Source of the DNA: Georgenia muralis
GTDB lineage: Bacteria > Actinomycetota > Actinomycetes > Actinomycetales > Actinomycetaceae
Assembly (NCBI RefSeq): GCF_003814705.1
Contig: NZ_RKRA01000001.1
Span: 1,240,001-1,304,000 of the forward strand
Reading direction: 5' to 3'
DNA: 64,000 bases
Within the stretch, counting starts at the first letter, position 1; each line of letters begins with the position of its first letter. A program made the translations under genes and the position numbers. The notes under the pieces were generated by a model. It was not told the origin of the DNA, searched no databases, and was given only the letters and a program-made list of their open reading frames with translations. Of this stretch, positions 34,607 through 43,037 are shown piece by piece.

Positions 34607-36040
34607 ATGAGCGAACGACACGACGCGATCGACCGGCTGCGGGCTGCCGACCCCGCCCGCGGCGTCGAGCCGGACCTCGCGGCCCTGCGGGCGCGGGTCG
34701 ACGCCGGCCGGACGGCCGCGCAGGTCGATGCGCCGCACGACCCCTCCCGGGCCGGCTCGACCGGCGGGACGGTCGTCGACCTGGCCGAGCGTCGCCGCCG
34801 TCGGGGCCTCCGCCTGGGGGCGGCCGCCGCCGGGGTGGCCCTGCTCGCCGGCGCCTTCGGCCTCGGGCGGACGTTCGGTGTGCCGGAGGCCGGCACGCCG
34901 TCGGCCGCCCCGGCGATCTCGCTCGACCGCACGCAGCCCGAGGCCGCCTCGTCCGGCCCCGCGTCGCTGGACGCCTCGACGGCGATCTACCCCGCGCCCA
35001 GCTCGAGGCACACCACCTTCCGGTCGCAGGGCCTGAGCGACGACGGCGGGAGCGCCGTGGCGTGGGCGTACGACGCGACCGCCCGCTTCGGCCCCGACCA
35101 GGTTCGGGAGCTGGGCGCCGCCGTGGGTCTGTCCGGCGAACCGCGCCAGGAGTTCGGGGCCTGGGTGCTCGGCCCCCAGGACGGCACCGGCCCCTCCCTC
35201 TCGGTGGCCCCGGACGGCATGACGTCGGTGAGCTTCTACGACCCGACCAAGGAGCCGTTCCGCTGCGCCGCCGTCGGGGGCGGCACCGAACCAGGTGCGG
35301 TGACCGAGCCCGCCCCGGCCATCGAACCCGGCGCCACCGAGCCCGGTGCCACCGGCGAGGACGCCGCCACCTCGGACATGGTCGAGCCGCTGCCGGCGGA
35401 GAGCTGCGGACCGGTCGACCTCGGCCCCGCGCCCACGGGTGAGGCCGCCCGCGCGCAGGCGGCGGACGTCCTCACCGCCGCCGGCCTCGACCCCGCGAGC
35501 TTCGAGCTCGTCGACACCGCGCTCGGCGACACGACGATGACCGAGGTCCTCGCCCACCACGTCGTCGACGGCCGGCGTACCGGCGCGAGCTGGTACATCA
35601 TGCTCACCGGCGCCGGCGTGCAGAGCTTCAGCGGCCCCGTGGCCCCCCTCGTCGAGCTCGGTGACTACCCCGTCATCGGCGCCGCGAGCGCCGTGGAGCG
35701 GCTGACGGACCCGCGTTTCAGCGACCTCGGCACGTTGAGCATCATGCGTGACGACGTCGACCCCGCCGCGGCCGAGGGTGGTGCCGACGACACGGTCACC
35801 AGCGAGGTGGCACCCGATGCCGCGTTCCCGACCGAGCCGCCGGCGCCCGTGACGGCGGGGCAGCCCGTGCCGTGGCCGGTGGAGGAGGTCGCCATCACCG
35901 GTGCGACGCTCGGGGTGGCGCAGTACACGACCCCCTCCGGCGCGGCCATGCTCCTGCCCGCGTACGCCCTCACGTCCGAGGACGGCCGCACCTGGTCGGT
36001 CCTGGCCGTCGCGGAGGGCTCGCTCGACCTGGCGTCCTGA
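34607..36040 (+). CDS. Sigma-factor-linked membrane-anchored extracytoplasmic protein
   Basis: A 477-residue protein with RBS GAGGAGGTAGTC. A cytoplasmic N-terminus of about 60 residues (MSERHDAIDRLRAADPARGV) precedes one membrane helix (LRLGAAAAGVALLAGAFGLG, about 68-87). The long outer part is acidic and Pro/Thr-rich, with a degenerate repeat of TEPG/TEPA units around residues 225-255. The position directly after the ECF sigma gene suggests an anti-sigma role, but no zinc-binding HxxxCxxC motif is present, so it could equally be a regulon target. Confidence 0.65.
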   Translation: MSERHDAIDRLRAADPARGVEPDLAALRARVDAGRTAAQVDAPHDPSRAGSTGGTVVDLAERRRRRGLRLGAAAAGVALLAGAFGLGRTFGVPEAGTPSAAPAISLDRTQPEAASSGPASLDASTAIYPAPSSRHTTFRSQGLSDDGGSAVAWAYDATARFGPDQVRELGAAVGLSGEPRQEFGAWVLGPQDGTGPSLSVAPDGMTSVSFYDPTKEPFRCAAVGGGTEPGAVTEPAPAIEPGATEPGATGEDAATSDMVEPLPAESCGPVDLGPAPTGEAARAQAADVLTAAGLDPASFELVDTALGDTTMTEVLAHHVVDGRRTGASWYIMLTGAGVQSFSGPVAPLVELGDYPVIGAASAVERLTDPRFSDLGTLSIMRDDVDPAAAEGGADDTVTSEVAPDAAFPTEPPAPVTAGQPVPWPVEEVAITGATLGVAQYTTPSGAAMLLPAYALTSEDGRTWSVLAVAEGSLDLAS

Positions 36041-36090
36041 CGGCGCTGCCACGCCGCGGCGACGCACCCGCCGGACCACCATCGCGTGCG

Positions 36091-36113
36091 GTCCCGGGCA
36101 CCAGGCCCGGGAC
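36091..36113 (+). terminator. Hairpin terminator
   Basis: gtcccgggc-accag-gcccgggac, a perfect 9-bp stem 51 bp after the stop of the membrane protein gene and 35 bp before the patatin gene. Confidence 0.65.
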
Positions 36114-36147
36114 TGCTCCTAATGGGGCTACATCTAGCCTGGTGCCC

Positions 36148-37809
36148 ATGCGACGGATCCTGCAGCTGCCCTGGCGCGCCCGGCCCGAGGTCGTCGGCCT
36201 CGTCCTCAGCGGCGCCGGCGCCCGGTCGAGCTTCCAGATCGGGGCACTGCGCTACCTCTACGACGAGGTCGGCATCACCCCGCAGGTCATCAGCGGGACC
36301 TCGGCAGGCGCGATCCTCGGCTCGGTGCTGGCCCAGGCCGGCGACCACGCCGGCCAACGACGCGCCCTGGCCCACCTCGAGCGCCTGTGGCTGGACATGC
36401 AGGACGACTCGGACATGTTCACCGAGCTCGACTGGTACGCCAGGCTCCGGGTGCGAGGCCCGGTCCTCATGAACGCCTTCACGCGCCGCGAGCGCCGGCA
36501 GGGGCCGCTCGGCCGGTCCTTCACCCGGGCGGCGTCCCTCACCTCGCAGCGCCTGGGCCTGGGCCGGGACACCCCGGGCGGCGTCGGCCCGGCCGTCCCC
36601 GCCATCGGCGCGGTCACCGTCGGCACGTCGCCGGCCGCCACCGGCAGCGCGGCGCCCTTGGGTGGCGGCGCGGCGCCCGTGGGTGACGGCGCGGCGCCCG
36701 TGAGTGGCGGCCCGCGTGCCGCCGTGGCCGAGCCCGCGGCGGGCAGCGACTGGAACCCGATCAGCGTCGTCGACGTCATCTCCGCCATCCGCGAGGTGGG
36801 CCGGGCCCGGCCGGACCTGGAGATCATCGTCCGCGGTGCCGAGCACGCCCGGTCCATGTACCGGCCCGGACCGATCGTGGACCGGCTGCTCGACCCCGAG
36901 GTGTTCGACCCGGCTCGGGTGGCGACGTCGGGGGTCACCCTGCGGGTCGCCGTCGTGGGGCTCGAGTCCGGCGAGCTGCGCTACGTCACCGAGACGGGCC
37001 GGCTCGTGGACCGGGAGAACGAGCCGGTGCCGGACGAGCCCGTCGTGGACCTCCCCGAGGCGATCCGCGCCTCGTGCGCGATCCCTGCGGTCTTCCCCCC
37101 TGTCCGGCTGGGCTCGGAGCACTACGTCGACGGCGGGGTGCGCGAGACCCTGCCCACGGAGGTCGCCGTCGAGCACCTCGGCGCGACGAAGGTCTACGCC
37201 GTCGTCGCCCCGCCCGCGGGCGTGCCGCGCCAGGAGAGCTACGCCCAGAAGGACATGCTCTCCATCGTGCTGCGCTCGACCGCGGGGATCATGTCCGACG
37301 AGGAGCTGCGCGACGAGGTCGAGTACGCCCGGGCGGTGGGCGCCGTCGTCATCACCCCCGACCTCGACGTCCACGACGCCCTGACCATCGACCCCGGGCT
37401 CACCGCGATCGCGATGGCCTACGGGTGGCTGCGCGCCGCCGAGGTCGTCGAGGGGGCGTCGCCCGCGGAGGAGCAGCTCACGCGGGACATCATCGCGCTG
37501 CGCCGGGACGCGTGGGCGCTCGAGGACGCGCTGCTCGCCCCGCCCGAGGACGACGACGCCGCGGCCCGGCAGCGCGTGCCGTGGAGCCTGGGGACCGTGC
37601 GCCCGCCCGACCCCGCCCCCGAGCCCGACCTCACCGAGCTCGCCGAGCTCAAGCACCGGCTGCGGGCGCTGGTCACCCAGGCGCCACGCCGCCCGCCCGG
37701 CGCCGAGGAGTGGTGGCGCAGGTTCGAGGCGCACCCGTTCGAGATCAGCCGGACGCCGGACTGGACCGGCGAAGAAGCTCGCGAAGGGTCGTCGCGGGTC
37801 GACCGGTGA
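36148..37809 (+). CDS. Patatin-like phospholipase
   Basis: A 553-residue protein. The glycine loop LVLSGAGARSSFQIGALRYL, the nucleophile in GTSAGAILGSV (Ser52) and the catalytic Asp in EHYVDGGVRETLP (about 328) give a complete patatin Ser-Asp dyad. A low-complexity insert with three GAAP units (GSAAPLGGGAAPVGDGAAPV) lies around residue 170. Predicted to hydrolyse acyl chains from lipids. An ATG at 36148 is chosen; a GTG two codons earlier is possible. The last 65 bp overlap the convergent NmrA-like gene. Confidence 0.88.
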   Translation: MRRILQLPWRARPEVVGLVLSGAGARSSFQIGALRYLYDEVGITPQVISGTSAGAILGSVLAQAGDHAGQRRALAHLERLWLDMQDDSDMFTELDWYARLRVRGPVLMNAFTRRERRQGPLGRSFTRAASLTSQRLGLGRDTPGGVGPAVPAIGAVTVGTSPAATGSAAPLGGGAAPVGDGAAPVSGGPRAAVAEPAAGSDWNPISVVDVISAIREVGRARPDLEIIVRGAEHARSMYRPGPIVDRLLDPEVFDPARVATSGVTLRVAVVGLESGELRYVTETGRLVDRENEPVPDEPVVDLPEAIRASCAIPAVFPPVRLGSEHYVDGGVRETLPTEVAVEHLGATKVYAVVAPPAGVPRQESYAQKDMLSIVLRSTAGIMSDEELRDEVEYARAVGAVVITPDLDVHDALTIDPGLTAIAMAYGWLRAAEVVEGASPAEEQLTRDIIALRRDAWALEDALLAPPEDDDAAARQRVPWSLGTVRPPDPAPEPDLTELAELKHRLRALVTQAPRRPPGAEEWWRRFEAHPFEISRTPDWTGEEAREGSSRVDR

Positions 37810-38641
37810 GCCGGGTGACGTCGTCGCTGACCCGCTCCATCTCCCCGGCCGCGATGGCCGTGTAGGTGCTGACCCAGGCGTCCACCTCCCACCGCGGTGC
37901 GCCCAGGTGGGCCCGGGAGGCGTACGCCTCCTCGAGCGTCTCGTCGTGGTACCGCACGGGCCGGCCGGCAGCGGTGAGATCGGCGGCGACCTCGCCCAGG
38001 GTGAGGGCCTCGGGGCCCGTGAGCTCGTAGGTCGCGCCGTCGTGCCGGGCGGGGTCGCGGAGCACGGCGACGGCGGCGTCCGCCACGTCGTCCAGGGCGA
38101 CGGCGGACACCCGGCCCTGACCGGCCGGGCCGCGGATCACCCCGTCGTCGCCGGCCAGGAGCGGCAGGAAGTCGGCGTAGAGGTTGTCACGCAGGATGAC
38201 CGTCGCGACGCCGCTCGCCCTCAGGTGCTGCTCCGTCGCGTGGTGGAGGCGCGCGTGGGCGAAGGTCGCGTCGGGCGCGGCGCCGAAGTACGACGTGTAG
38301 ACCACCCGCCGGACGCCGGCCGCCACCGCCGCGTCGACGAAGGTCCGGTGCTCCGTCTCCCGGTCGGGGGACTCCGACGCCGAGACCATGAAGAGGGTCT
38401 CGACGCCGTCGAGCGCGGCCCGGGCCGCCCCGTGGTCGCCGTAGGTGGCCGCACGGACCTCGGTACGGGGCAGCTCCGGGGCGCGCGCGGGGTCGCGGAC
38501 CACGAGCAGCTGGTCCACCCCGGCGTCGGCGAGCCGCCGGGCGACCCGCCCGCCGAGCCGGCCGGTCGAGCCGGTGACCGCGATCCGCCCGCCGGCGGCG
38601 CGGACGGCACCTGCGCCGTCGGCAGCCACGGGGCGACTCAC
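37745..38641 (-). CDS. NmrA-like NAD(P)-binding protein
   Basis: A 298-residue atypical short-chain dehydrogenase: RIAVTGSTGRLGGRVARRLA at about residues 19-38 is the TGxxGxxG nucleotide loop, followed by LLVVRDPARAPELP and VYTSYFGAAPDATFAHARLH. It resembles the quinone oxidoreductase/NmrA group that senses or reduces with NADPH. The GTG start overlaps the stop of the small acidic gene upstream (GTGA), and its end overlaps the patatin gene. Confidence 0.85.
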   Translation of the reverse strand: MSRPVAADGAGAVRAAGGRIAVTGSTGRLGGRVARRLADAGVDQLLVVRDPARAPELPRTEVRAATYGDHGAARAALDGVETLFMVSASESPDRETEHRTFVDAAVAAGVRRVVYTSYFGAAPDATFAHARLHHATEQHLRASGVATVILRDNLYADFLPLLAGDDGVIRGPAGQGRVSAVALDDVADAAVAVLRDPARHDGATYELTGPEALTLGEVAADLTAAGRPVRYHDETLEEAYASRAHLGAPRWEVDAWVSTYTAIAAGEMERVSDDVTRLTGRPATTLRELLRRSSPASG

Positions 38642-38898
38642 ACGCCCGGCGTCCGCGGCTCGTCGGTGGCAGCGTCGGTGGCAGCGGGCGCACCGGTGCC
38701 ACCGGCGGAGTCGGCGTCCTCGGGCTCCTCGGTGTCGGCGTCCTCGGGCTCCTCGGTGTCGGCGGGCACGCGCGGCGTCTCACCCTCGACGCCGAAACCC
38801 GGTGCGGTCTCCGGGGCCCCGGTACCGGGGTCGGCCGCGGGGATGCCGTCCTCGTCCGCCGGGTGGAGGTTGGGCTGGAAGGGCTGCGCCATCGACAT
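38638..38898 (-). CDS. Small acidic repeat-containing protein
   Basis: An 86-residue protein (MSMAQPFQPNLHPADEDGIP...) rich in Glu, Asp, Pro and Thr. An 8-residue unit TEEPEDAD is repeated twice through a perfect 24-bp tandem repeat in the DNA (38711-38758). It is coupled to the NmrA-like gene by a 4-bp overlap. Probably disordered; no family recognised. Confidence 0.6.
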   Translation of the reverse strand: MSMAQPFQPNLHPADEDGIPAADPGTGAPETAPGFGVEGETPRVPADTEEPEDADTEEPEDADSAGGTGAPAATDAATDEPRTPGV

Positions 38899-38954
38899 GG
38901 TCCCTGCCTACCACCAGCCTACGACGCGCGCACGCCCACCGAGGTGCGGGCGGG

Positions 38955-39944
38955 TCAGCCCTGACGGCCCGCGTCGGGCCCGACGAGACGGGCGTAGCGG
39001 TCGAGGTCGACGTTGCCGCCGGACACGACCACCCCGACCCTGGCACCGGGGAGGTCGGCGGCGATCTGGCGGAGACCGGCGAGGCCCAGGCCCGCCGTGG
39101 GTTCGACGACGATCTTCATCGTGGCCGCGAAGGTGCGCATCGCGTCCACCAGATGGTCGTCAGAGGCGGTGAGGACGTCCTCCACCTCGCGCCGGATGAT
39201 GGGGAAGGTGAGCTCGCCGAGGTGGGTCGTCTGGGCGCCGTCGGCGATGGTCACGGGCGTGTCGATGTGCACGACCCGGCCGCTGCGCAGCGACTGCCGG
39301 CCGTCGTCCCCGGCTGCGGGCTCGACGCCGAGGATCCGGGCCGCGGGGCTCAGGGCCCGCACGCTCAGGGCCGTGCCGGCGAGGAGCCCGCCGCCACCGA
39401 GCGGCGTGAGGACGACGTCGAGCTCGCCCACCTCCTCGATGAGCTCCTTGGCGGCGGTGCCCTGGCCGGCGATGACGTCGGGGTGGTCGTAGGGCGGGAC
39501 GAGCGTCAGGCCACCCTCGGCGGCCAGGGCCCGGCCGATCTCCTCCCGGTCCTCGGTGTACCGGTCGTAGGTGACCACCTCGGCGCCGTAGCCACGCGTG
39601 GCGGCGACCTTGCTCGCCGGAGCGTCGAGCGGCATGACGATGGTGGCCGGGACGTCGAGCAGCCGGGCCGCGAGCGCGACGGCCTGGGCGTGGTTACCGG
39701 AGGAGTACGCGACGACGCCCGCCCGGCGCTGCGCCGCGTCGAAGCGGGACAGGGCGTTGAAGGCGCCCCGGAACTTGAACGCCCCGACCCGCTGGAAGTT
39801 CTCGCACTTGAAGTACGCCCGCAGACCCAGCTCGGCGTCCACCCGGGAGGACGTCAGGACGGGGGTGCGGTGCGCGTGGCCGAGGATGCGCTGCGCGGCC
39901 GCGGCGACGTCGTCGAAGGTCGGCAGGCGGGCGGTGTGGTCCAT
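38955..39944 (-). CDS. Threonine ammonia-lyase / serine-threonine dehydratase
   Basis: A 329-residue fold-type II PLP enzyme from an ATG at 39944 with RBS GGAAGGACCC. The PLP lysine lies in RVGAFKFRGAFNAL (Lys57), the substrate loop is AYSSGNHAQAVALAARLL, and the phosphate-binding glycines are TPLGGGGLLAGTAL. It deaminates threonine to 2-oxobutyrate. There is no C-terminal ACT regulatory domain, so it is probably the catabolic type or related to serine racemase rather than a feedback-regulated IlvA. Confidence 0.88.
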   Translation of the reverse strand: MDHTARLPTFDDVAAAAQRILGHAHRTPVLTSSRVDAELGLRAYFKCENFQRVGAFKFRGAFNALSRFDAAQRRAGVVAYSSGNHAQAVALAARLLDVPATIVMPLDAPASKVAATRGYGAEVVTYDRYTEDREEIGRALAAEGGLTLVPPYDHPDVIAGQGTAAKELIEEVGELDVVLTPLGGGGLLAGTALSVRALSPAARILGVEPAAGDDGRQSLRSGRVVHIDTPVTIADGAQTTHLGELTFPIIRREVEDVLTASDDHLVDAMRTFAATMKIVVEPTAGLGLAGLRQIAADLPGARVGVVVSGGNVDLDRYARLVGPDAGRQG

Positions 39945-40033
39945 GGGTCCTTCCCGGGTAGCTTTCCCGCAGTCAACCACCCGGAGCGAATAATCCGTTG
40001 CGCGCCGGTCGCCGTCGGTGGTGCGATGTCTCC

Positions 40034-40162
40034 ATGTTCATCGACCGCCCCGCCACGGAGCGCCGGACCACCGGCGTGCCGCTCGTGCGTGAGGTCGGCG
40101 AGGCGTTCGCCCCGGGGACCTTCCCCGCCGGCGTCGCAGAGCGCGGCACGACCCGCGCCTGA
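40034..40162 (+). CDS. Possible 42-residue protein
   Basis: An open frame MFIDRPATERRTTGVPLVRE ... GTTRA. The RBS is weak (GGTGGTGCG), so translation is uncertain. It shows host-like codon use and sits upstream of three better-supported micro-ORFs. Confidence 0.3.
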   Translation: MFIDRPATERRTTGVPLVREVGEAFAPGTFPAGVAERGTTRA

Positions 40163-40270
40163 GACGGGGCGCCGCCGACGGCGACCCCGCACCTCCCCCA
40201 CTCCGTCCGCTCCCCGCGGCACGGCACCGGCGCGCCGCCGCGCCCCCGACCGACCCGAAGGAGGCATCCC

Positions 40271-40417
40271 ATGGACCCCGTCCTGGACTCGTACACCGCG
40301 CGGCACCTCCAGGGTGCCCTGGACCGGAGGCTCACCCGGCTCGGCGCCGTCCGGACCCGGCGCCCGACCGGCACCCCGGTCTTCCCGACCTTCCCGGGTC
40401 ACGGGAGGAGCCTGTGA
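40271..40417 (+). CDS. Micro-ORF 1 (48 residues)
   Basis: MDPVLDSYTARHLQGALDRR continues to GHGRSL. A strong RBS (CGAAGGAGGCATCCC) supports it. The stop overlaps the GTG of micro-ORF 2 (GTGA). Basic, no membrane segment and no family recognised; the MDPVLDSYTARHL start resembles short actinobacterial leader-like peptides. Confidence 0.5.
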   Translation: MDPVLDSYTARHLQGALDRRLTRLGAVRTRRPTGTPVFPTFPGHGRSL

Positions 40418-40521
40418 CGACACCGACGTCGAGGGCGCCGAGGGCGCCGAGAAGCACCTTGGTGCCTGCCGCACCCGCCTGCGCCCACCCCACCACGACC
40501 CCACGAGAGGAGGAGAGCTGA
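40414..40521 (+). CDS. Micro-ORF 2 (35 residues)
   Basis: VTTPTSRAPRAPRSTLVPAA continues to TTTPREEES. The GTG at 40414 lies six bases after GGGAGGAG, a strong RBS, and overlaps the previous stop. Its own stop overlaps the ATG of micro-ORF 3 (TGATG). A coupled chain of three such genes is unusual. Confidence 0.45.
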   Translation: MTTPTSRAPRAPRSTLVPAAPACAHPTTTPREEES

Positions 40522-40634
40522 TGGACACCTGGCTCGAGCTGCACCGGCTCCGCTCGGCGGAGCTCATCAACGAGGCCCACGCGGCACACGTCCGCCGCGA
40601 GCGGTCTCGGGGCGTGCGCGTCTGGAGCCGCTGA
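40521..40634 (+). CDS. Micro-ORF 3 (37 residues)
   Basis: MDTWLELHRLRSAELINEAH continues to RGVRVWSR. A very strong RBS (GAGAGGAGGAGAGCTG) precedes the ATG. The amphipathic helix and the basic end resemble small actinobacterial proteins of the form MDT..L..HR.R..ELI.EA, which recur as uncharacterised genes. It is followed at 21 bp by a strong terminator. Confidence 0.6.
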   Translation: MDTWLELHRLRSAELINEAHAAHVRRERSRGVRVWSR

Positions 40635-40654
40635 GCTCTCCGCACGTCCACCTC

Positions 40655-40693
40655 GGCCCGGGCCGACCGGATCTCCTCCGGTCGGCCCGGGCC
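40655..40693 (+). terminator. Strong hairpin terminator
   Basis: A perfect 17-bp stem: ggcccgggccgaccgga (40655-40671) with its complement at 40677-40693 around tctcc. It ends the micro-ORF operon. Confidence 0.8.
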
Positions 40694-40860
40694 CTTCGCA
40701 CGCCTCACCCACCACAGACCTCCCACCCCTCACCCACCGCAGCCCTTCGCACCCCCCACCCACCGCAGACCTCCCACACCTCACCCACTGCAGCCCTTCG
40801 GGGCCTCACGCCCCGGAGCCCTTGGCACGCCTCACCCGCCGGAGCGTCGCAGACGTCAAA
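40691..40860. repeat. Degenerate 51-bp tandem repeat built of ~25-bp subunits
   Basis: Units beginning gccctt start at 40691, 40742, 40793 and 40818 (periods 51, 51, 25). Each contains two blocks of the type CTCACCCACC(G/A)CAG. No gene is seen in 40635-40937 apart from this and the promoter. Confidence 0.7.
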
Positions 40861-40865
40861 GCGGG

Positions 40866-40897
40866 TTGACAGACTGATCTCGTCAATGCATATTGAC
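40866..40897 (+). promoter_or_regulatory. Sigma-70-type promoter with inverted repeat
   Basis: TTGACA (40866-40871), 17 bp, CATATT (40889-40894). An inverted repeat GTCAAT-gcat-ATTGAC (40882-40897) overlaps the -10, so the product of the following HTH gene or another repressor could bind there. Confidence 0.65.
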
Positions 40898-40937
40898 ACC
40901 AGGGCCGGGCAGGGGAGAGAGGTCGGGAGCAGCCGAG

Positions 40938-41168
40938 ATGGGAGCAGCGGAGATGCGTGCACTGCTGGGTCAGGCCGAGGGCGAGGACCCCCTGGAAGGA
41001 CTCAGCGCGGTCCGCCGGATGCGCCGGGAGACGGAGATGCTCGAGGAGGTGCTCGTCCACCGGGCACGCGTGTCGGGCGCCTCGTGGGCGGCCATCGCCA
41101 CCGTCCTGGGGGTCAGCCGGCAGGCCGTCCACAAGAAGTACGGGGGGTCACGGTTCTCGCGGCGCTGA
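40938..41168 (+). CDS. Small HTH DNA-binding protein
   Basis: A 76-residue protein from an ATG at 40938; the upstream in-frame start at 40893 lies in the -10 element and cannot be used. The C-terminal half is a helix-turn-helix: EEVLVHRARVSGASWAAIAT, then VLGVSRQAVHKKYGGSRFSR, resembling the small HTH proteins of actinobacteria. It may bind the palindrome at its own promoter. Confidence 0.65.
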   Translation: MGAAEMRALLGQAEGEDPLEGLSAVRRMRRETEMLEEVLVHRARVSGASWAAIATVLGVSRQAVHKKYGGSRFSRR

Positions 41169-41202
41169 GGCCGGGGTCCGGCAGCAGAGGCCCGGGACCT
41201 GC

Positions 41203-41772
41203 TCACACGTCGATGGCGTAGCGCTCCTCACCTCGACCCGGGTCGGAGGGCAGCGGCTGTCGCTCGCCCGTGGAGGTGAAGCCGAGGCGCTCGTAGAACC
41301 TCGCCGCCGCCTCGTTGCCGTCGGCGACGAAGAGCGTCGCCCGTCGCACGCCCTGTGCGCGCACGGCCCGGAGAGCCGCGAGCACCAGGGCGCGGCCGAC
41401 GCCGGAGCGGCGCACGGCCGGGTCCACCCACATGGAGACGATCTGTCGCTCGTCCGGCCTGCCCTCCTCCTCGATGGTGGTGACGAGACCGACCGGCGCT
41501 CCCCGCAACCGCGCCAGGAGTGTCCGGCCGGACCCCGCCCGCTCGCGCCACACCGCGTCGTCGAAGGCGCGCTCACGCTGGAGGGTCGAGCCGAAGGCAG
41601 CGGGTGACTCGGCGAGTGCCCGCAGACGGACGTCCCGGTACTCCTGCCAGTCGGCCTCGGTCGCCGCCACGACCACGAGGGCGCCGCCGCTCCGGTCGGC
41701 ACGATGGTCAGCGGACGGGGTTGCCGGTCCGAGATCTGGAGCTTCGACGGCGTTCCTGCGCGGGTCGGGCAT
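41203..41772 (-). CDS. GNAT family N-acetyltransferase
   Basis: About 189 residues. The GNAT fold shows VVVAATEADWQEYRDVRLRA, then RQIVSMWVDPAVRRSGVGRA (acetyl-CoA pyrophosphate loop R-x-x-G-x-G/A) and AAARFYERLGFTSTGERQPL. The N-terminal 40 residues are variable; a GTG start at 41808 is also possible. The substrate is unknown. Confidence 0.85.
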   Translation of the reverse strand: MPDPRRNAVEAPDLGPATPSADHRADRSGGALVVVAATEADWQEYRDVRLRALAESPAAFGSTLQRERAFDDAVWRERAGSGRTLLARLRGAPVGLVTTIEEEGRPDERQIVSMWVDPAVRRSGVGRALVLAALRAVRAQGVRRATLFVADGNEAAARFYERLGFTSTGERQPLPSDPGRGEERYAIDV

Positions 41773-41827
41773 GCGCCACGGTACCGACGGCAGGTCGAGC
41801 CGGACCACCGCGGGTCATGATGGCGTC

Positions 41828-42184
41828 ATGAGCATCGTGAAGATCAACGCCATCACCGTCCCGGCGGACAGCGGCGACGAGCTCGCGGCCCGGTTCGCCG
41901 CCCGCGCAGGCGCGGTCGAGGGTGTCGACGGTTTCCTGGGGTTCGAGCTGCTCCGGCCGACGGACGGCCGGCACACCTGGCTCGTCGTCACCCGATGGAG
42001 GGACGAGGCCACGTACGAGGCCTGGGTCGGCTCCGACTCCTTCGCGGCGGGCCACGGGCACGGACCGGCCGGCGGACACGGACCCGGTGGACACGGGAAC
42101 GGTAAGGCGCCTGGGGCTCGACCGGTCGGCGTCAGCTCGGAGCAGTGGAGCTTCGACATCGCCGGAGGCTCCGGGATCGAGTAG
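41828..42184 (+). CDS. Antibiotic biosynthesis monooxygenase (ABM) domain protein
   Basis: A 118-residue dimeric ferredoxin-like barrel: MSIVKINAITVPADSGDELA, then GFLGFELLRPTDGRHTWLVV and RWRDEATYEAWVGSDSFAAG. This pattern fits heme-degrading or quinone-oxidising ABM proteins. A Gly/His-rich insert (HGHGPAGGHGPGGHGNG) near residue 80 is lineage-specific and could bind metal. Confidence 0.8.
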   Translation: MSIVKINAITVPADSGDELAARFAARAGAVEGVDGFLGFELLRPTDGRHTWLVVTRWRDEATYEAWVGSDSFAAGHGHGPAGGHGPGGHGNGKAPGARPVGVSSEQWSFDIAGGSGIE

Positions 42185-42196
42185 GTCGAGAAACGC

Positions 42197-42826
42197 TCAG
42201 GCGCGCTCGTTCGTCCCGAAGTCCGTGAGCCAGCGGGGCCCCCGGGTCCGCAGCTCCTCCTCGTACTGCTCGGCCCAGCCCGAGTAGGGCCGGCGGGAGA
42301 GTGACTCGTTGGCGAACCGAGGGTCGTCCGTGAGCTCGGACTCGCAGAAGTCCGGGATGACGAGGTCGGTGACCGGACCGCCGCGCTCACACTCGGCCAC
42401 GATGAGCGGGCCGTTGGCGCCGAGGAACTCGTCGATCACCCAGCCGTCGCCGCCGAGCCACACCGAGTGCCGGTACTTCACGACCTTCGAGCCACCCAGG
42501 CGCACCATCTCGCGCCCGACCGCGACGTCGAGGTCCCGCTCGGCCTCGTAGCGCGTACCGCCGGCGGCGGGGCCCTTGGCGGTGAGCGCGCAGAACGTGA
42601 ACCGGTCGGCGTTCTGGGCAAGCACGGTGAGATCGTCGACGGCGCCGCGCTCGAGGGGCACCCGCGCCGGACCCTGCAACCTGATGCGCAGGGCGTACCC
42701 CTCCGCGGCGAGGAAGTAGCTCTGGACGATGAGGTCCGGGACGTCGCCGCGCAGGACGTCCACCGGGAGGTCGCGGACGAAGAACTTCCGCTCGAACTCG
42801 AAGTCGCCGTAACCGGTGTCACTCAT
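42197..42826 (-). CDS. CYTH domain protein (triphosphate tunnel metalloenzyme)
   Basis: A 209-residue protein. It opens with the ExExK motif (E10, E12, K14 in DFEFERKFFVRDLP), followed by strands with alternating charged residues (YALRIRLQGP, RFTFCALTAKGPA, KVVKYRHSVWLGG, WVIDEFLGANGPLIVAECE). The family binds polyphosphate-like substrates inside a tunnel; the exact activity (tripolyphosphatase or other) is unknown. Confidence 0.85.
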   Translation of the reverse strand: MSDTGYGDFEFERKFFVRDLPVDVLRGDVPDLIVQSYFLAAEGYALRIRLQGPARVPLERGAVDDLTVLAQNADRFTFCALTAKGPAAGGTRYEAERDLDVAVGREMVRLGGSKVVKYRHSVWLGGDGWVIDEFLGANGPLIVAECERGGPVTDLVIPDFCESELTDDPRFANESLSRRPYSGWAEQYEEELRTRGPRWLTDFGTNERA

Positions 42827-43037
42827 GCTCGCTCCTCACGCCGTCGCAGGCCACGCCCCTCACGAGACTACGGGCGACCCGCATCCACCCGCACCAGACA
42901 GGCCAAGCCCTGGGCCCCACCCGCCCACCGACCGGTGTCTGCGCCTCCTGCCGTCGCGCGTGCGCGCGTGACGGCACACCGCCGCGGACCGGCGCGGCCG
43001 GCGGCGGCACCGTCGCCACCTCGATAGGGTCGGGCAC

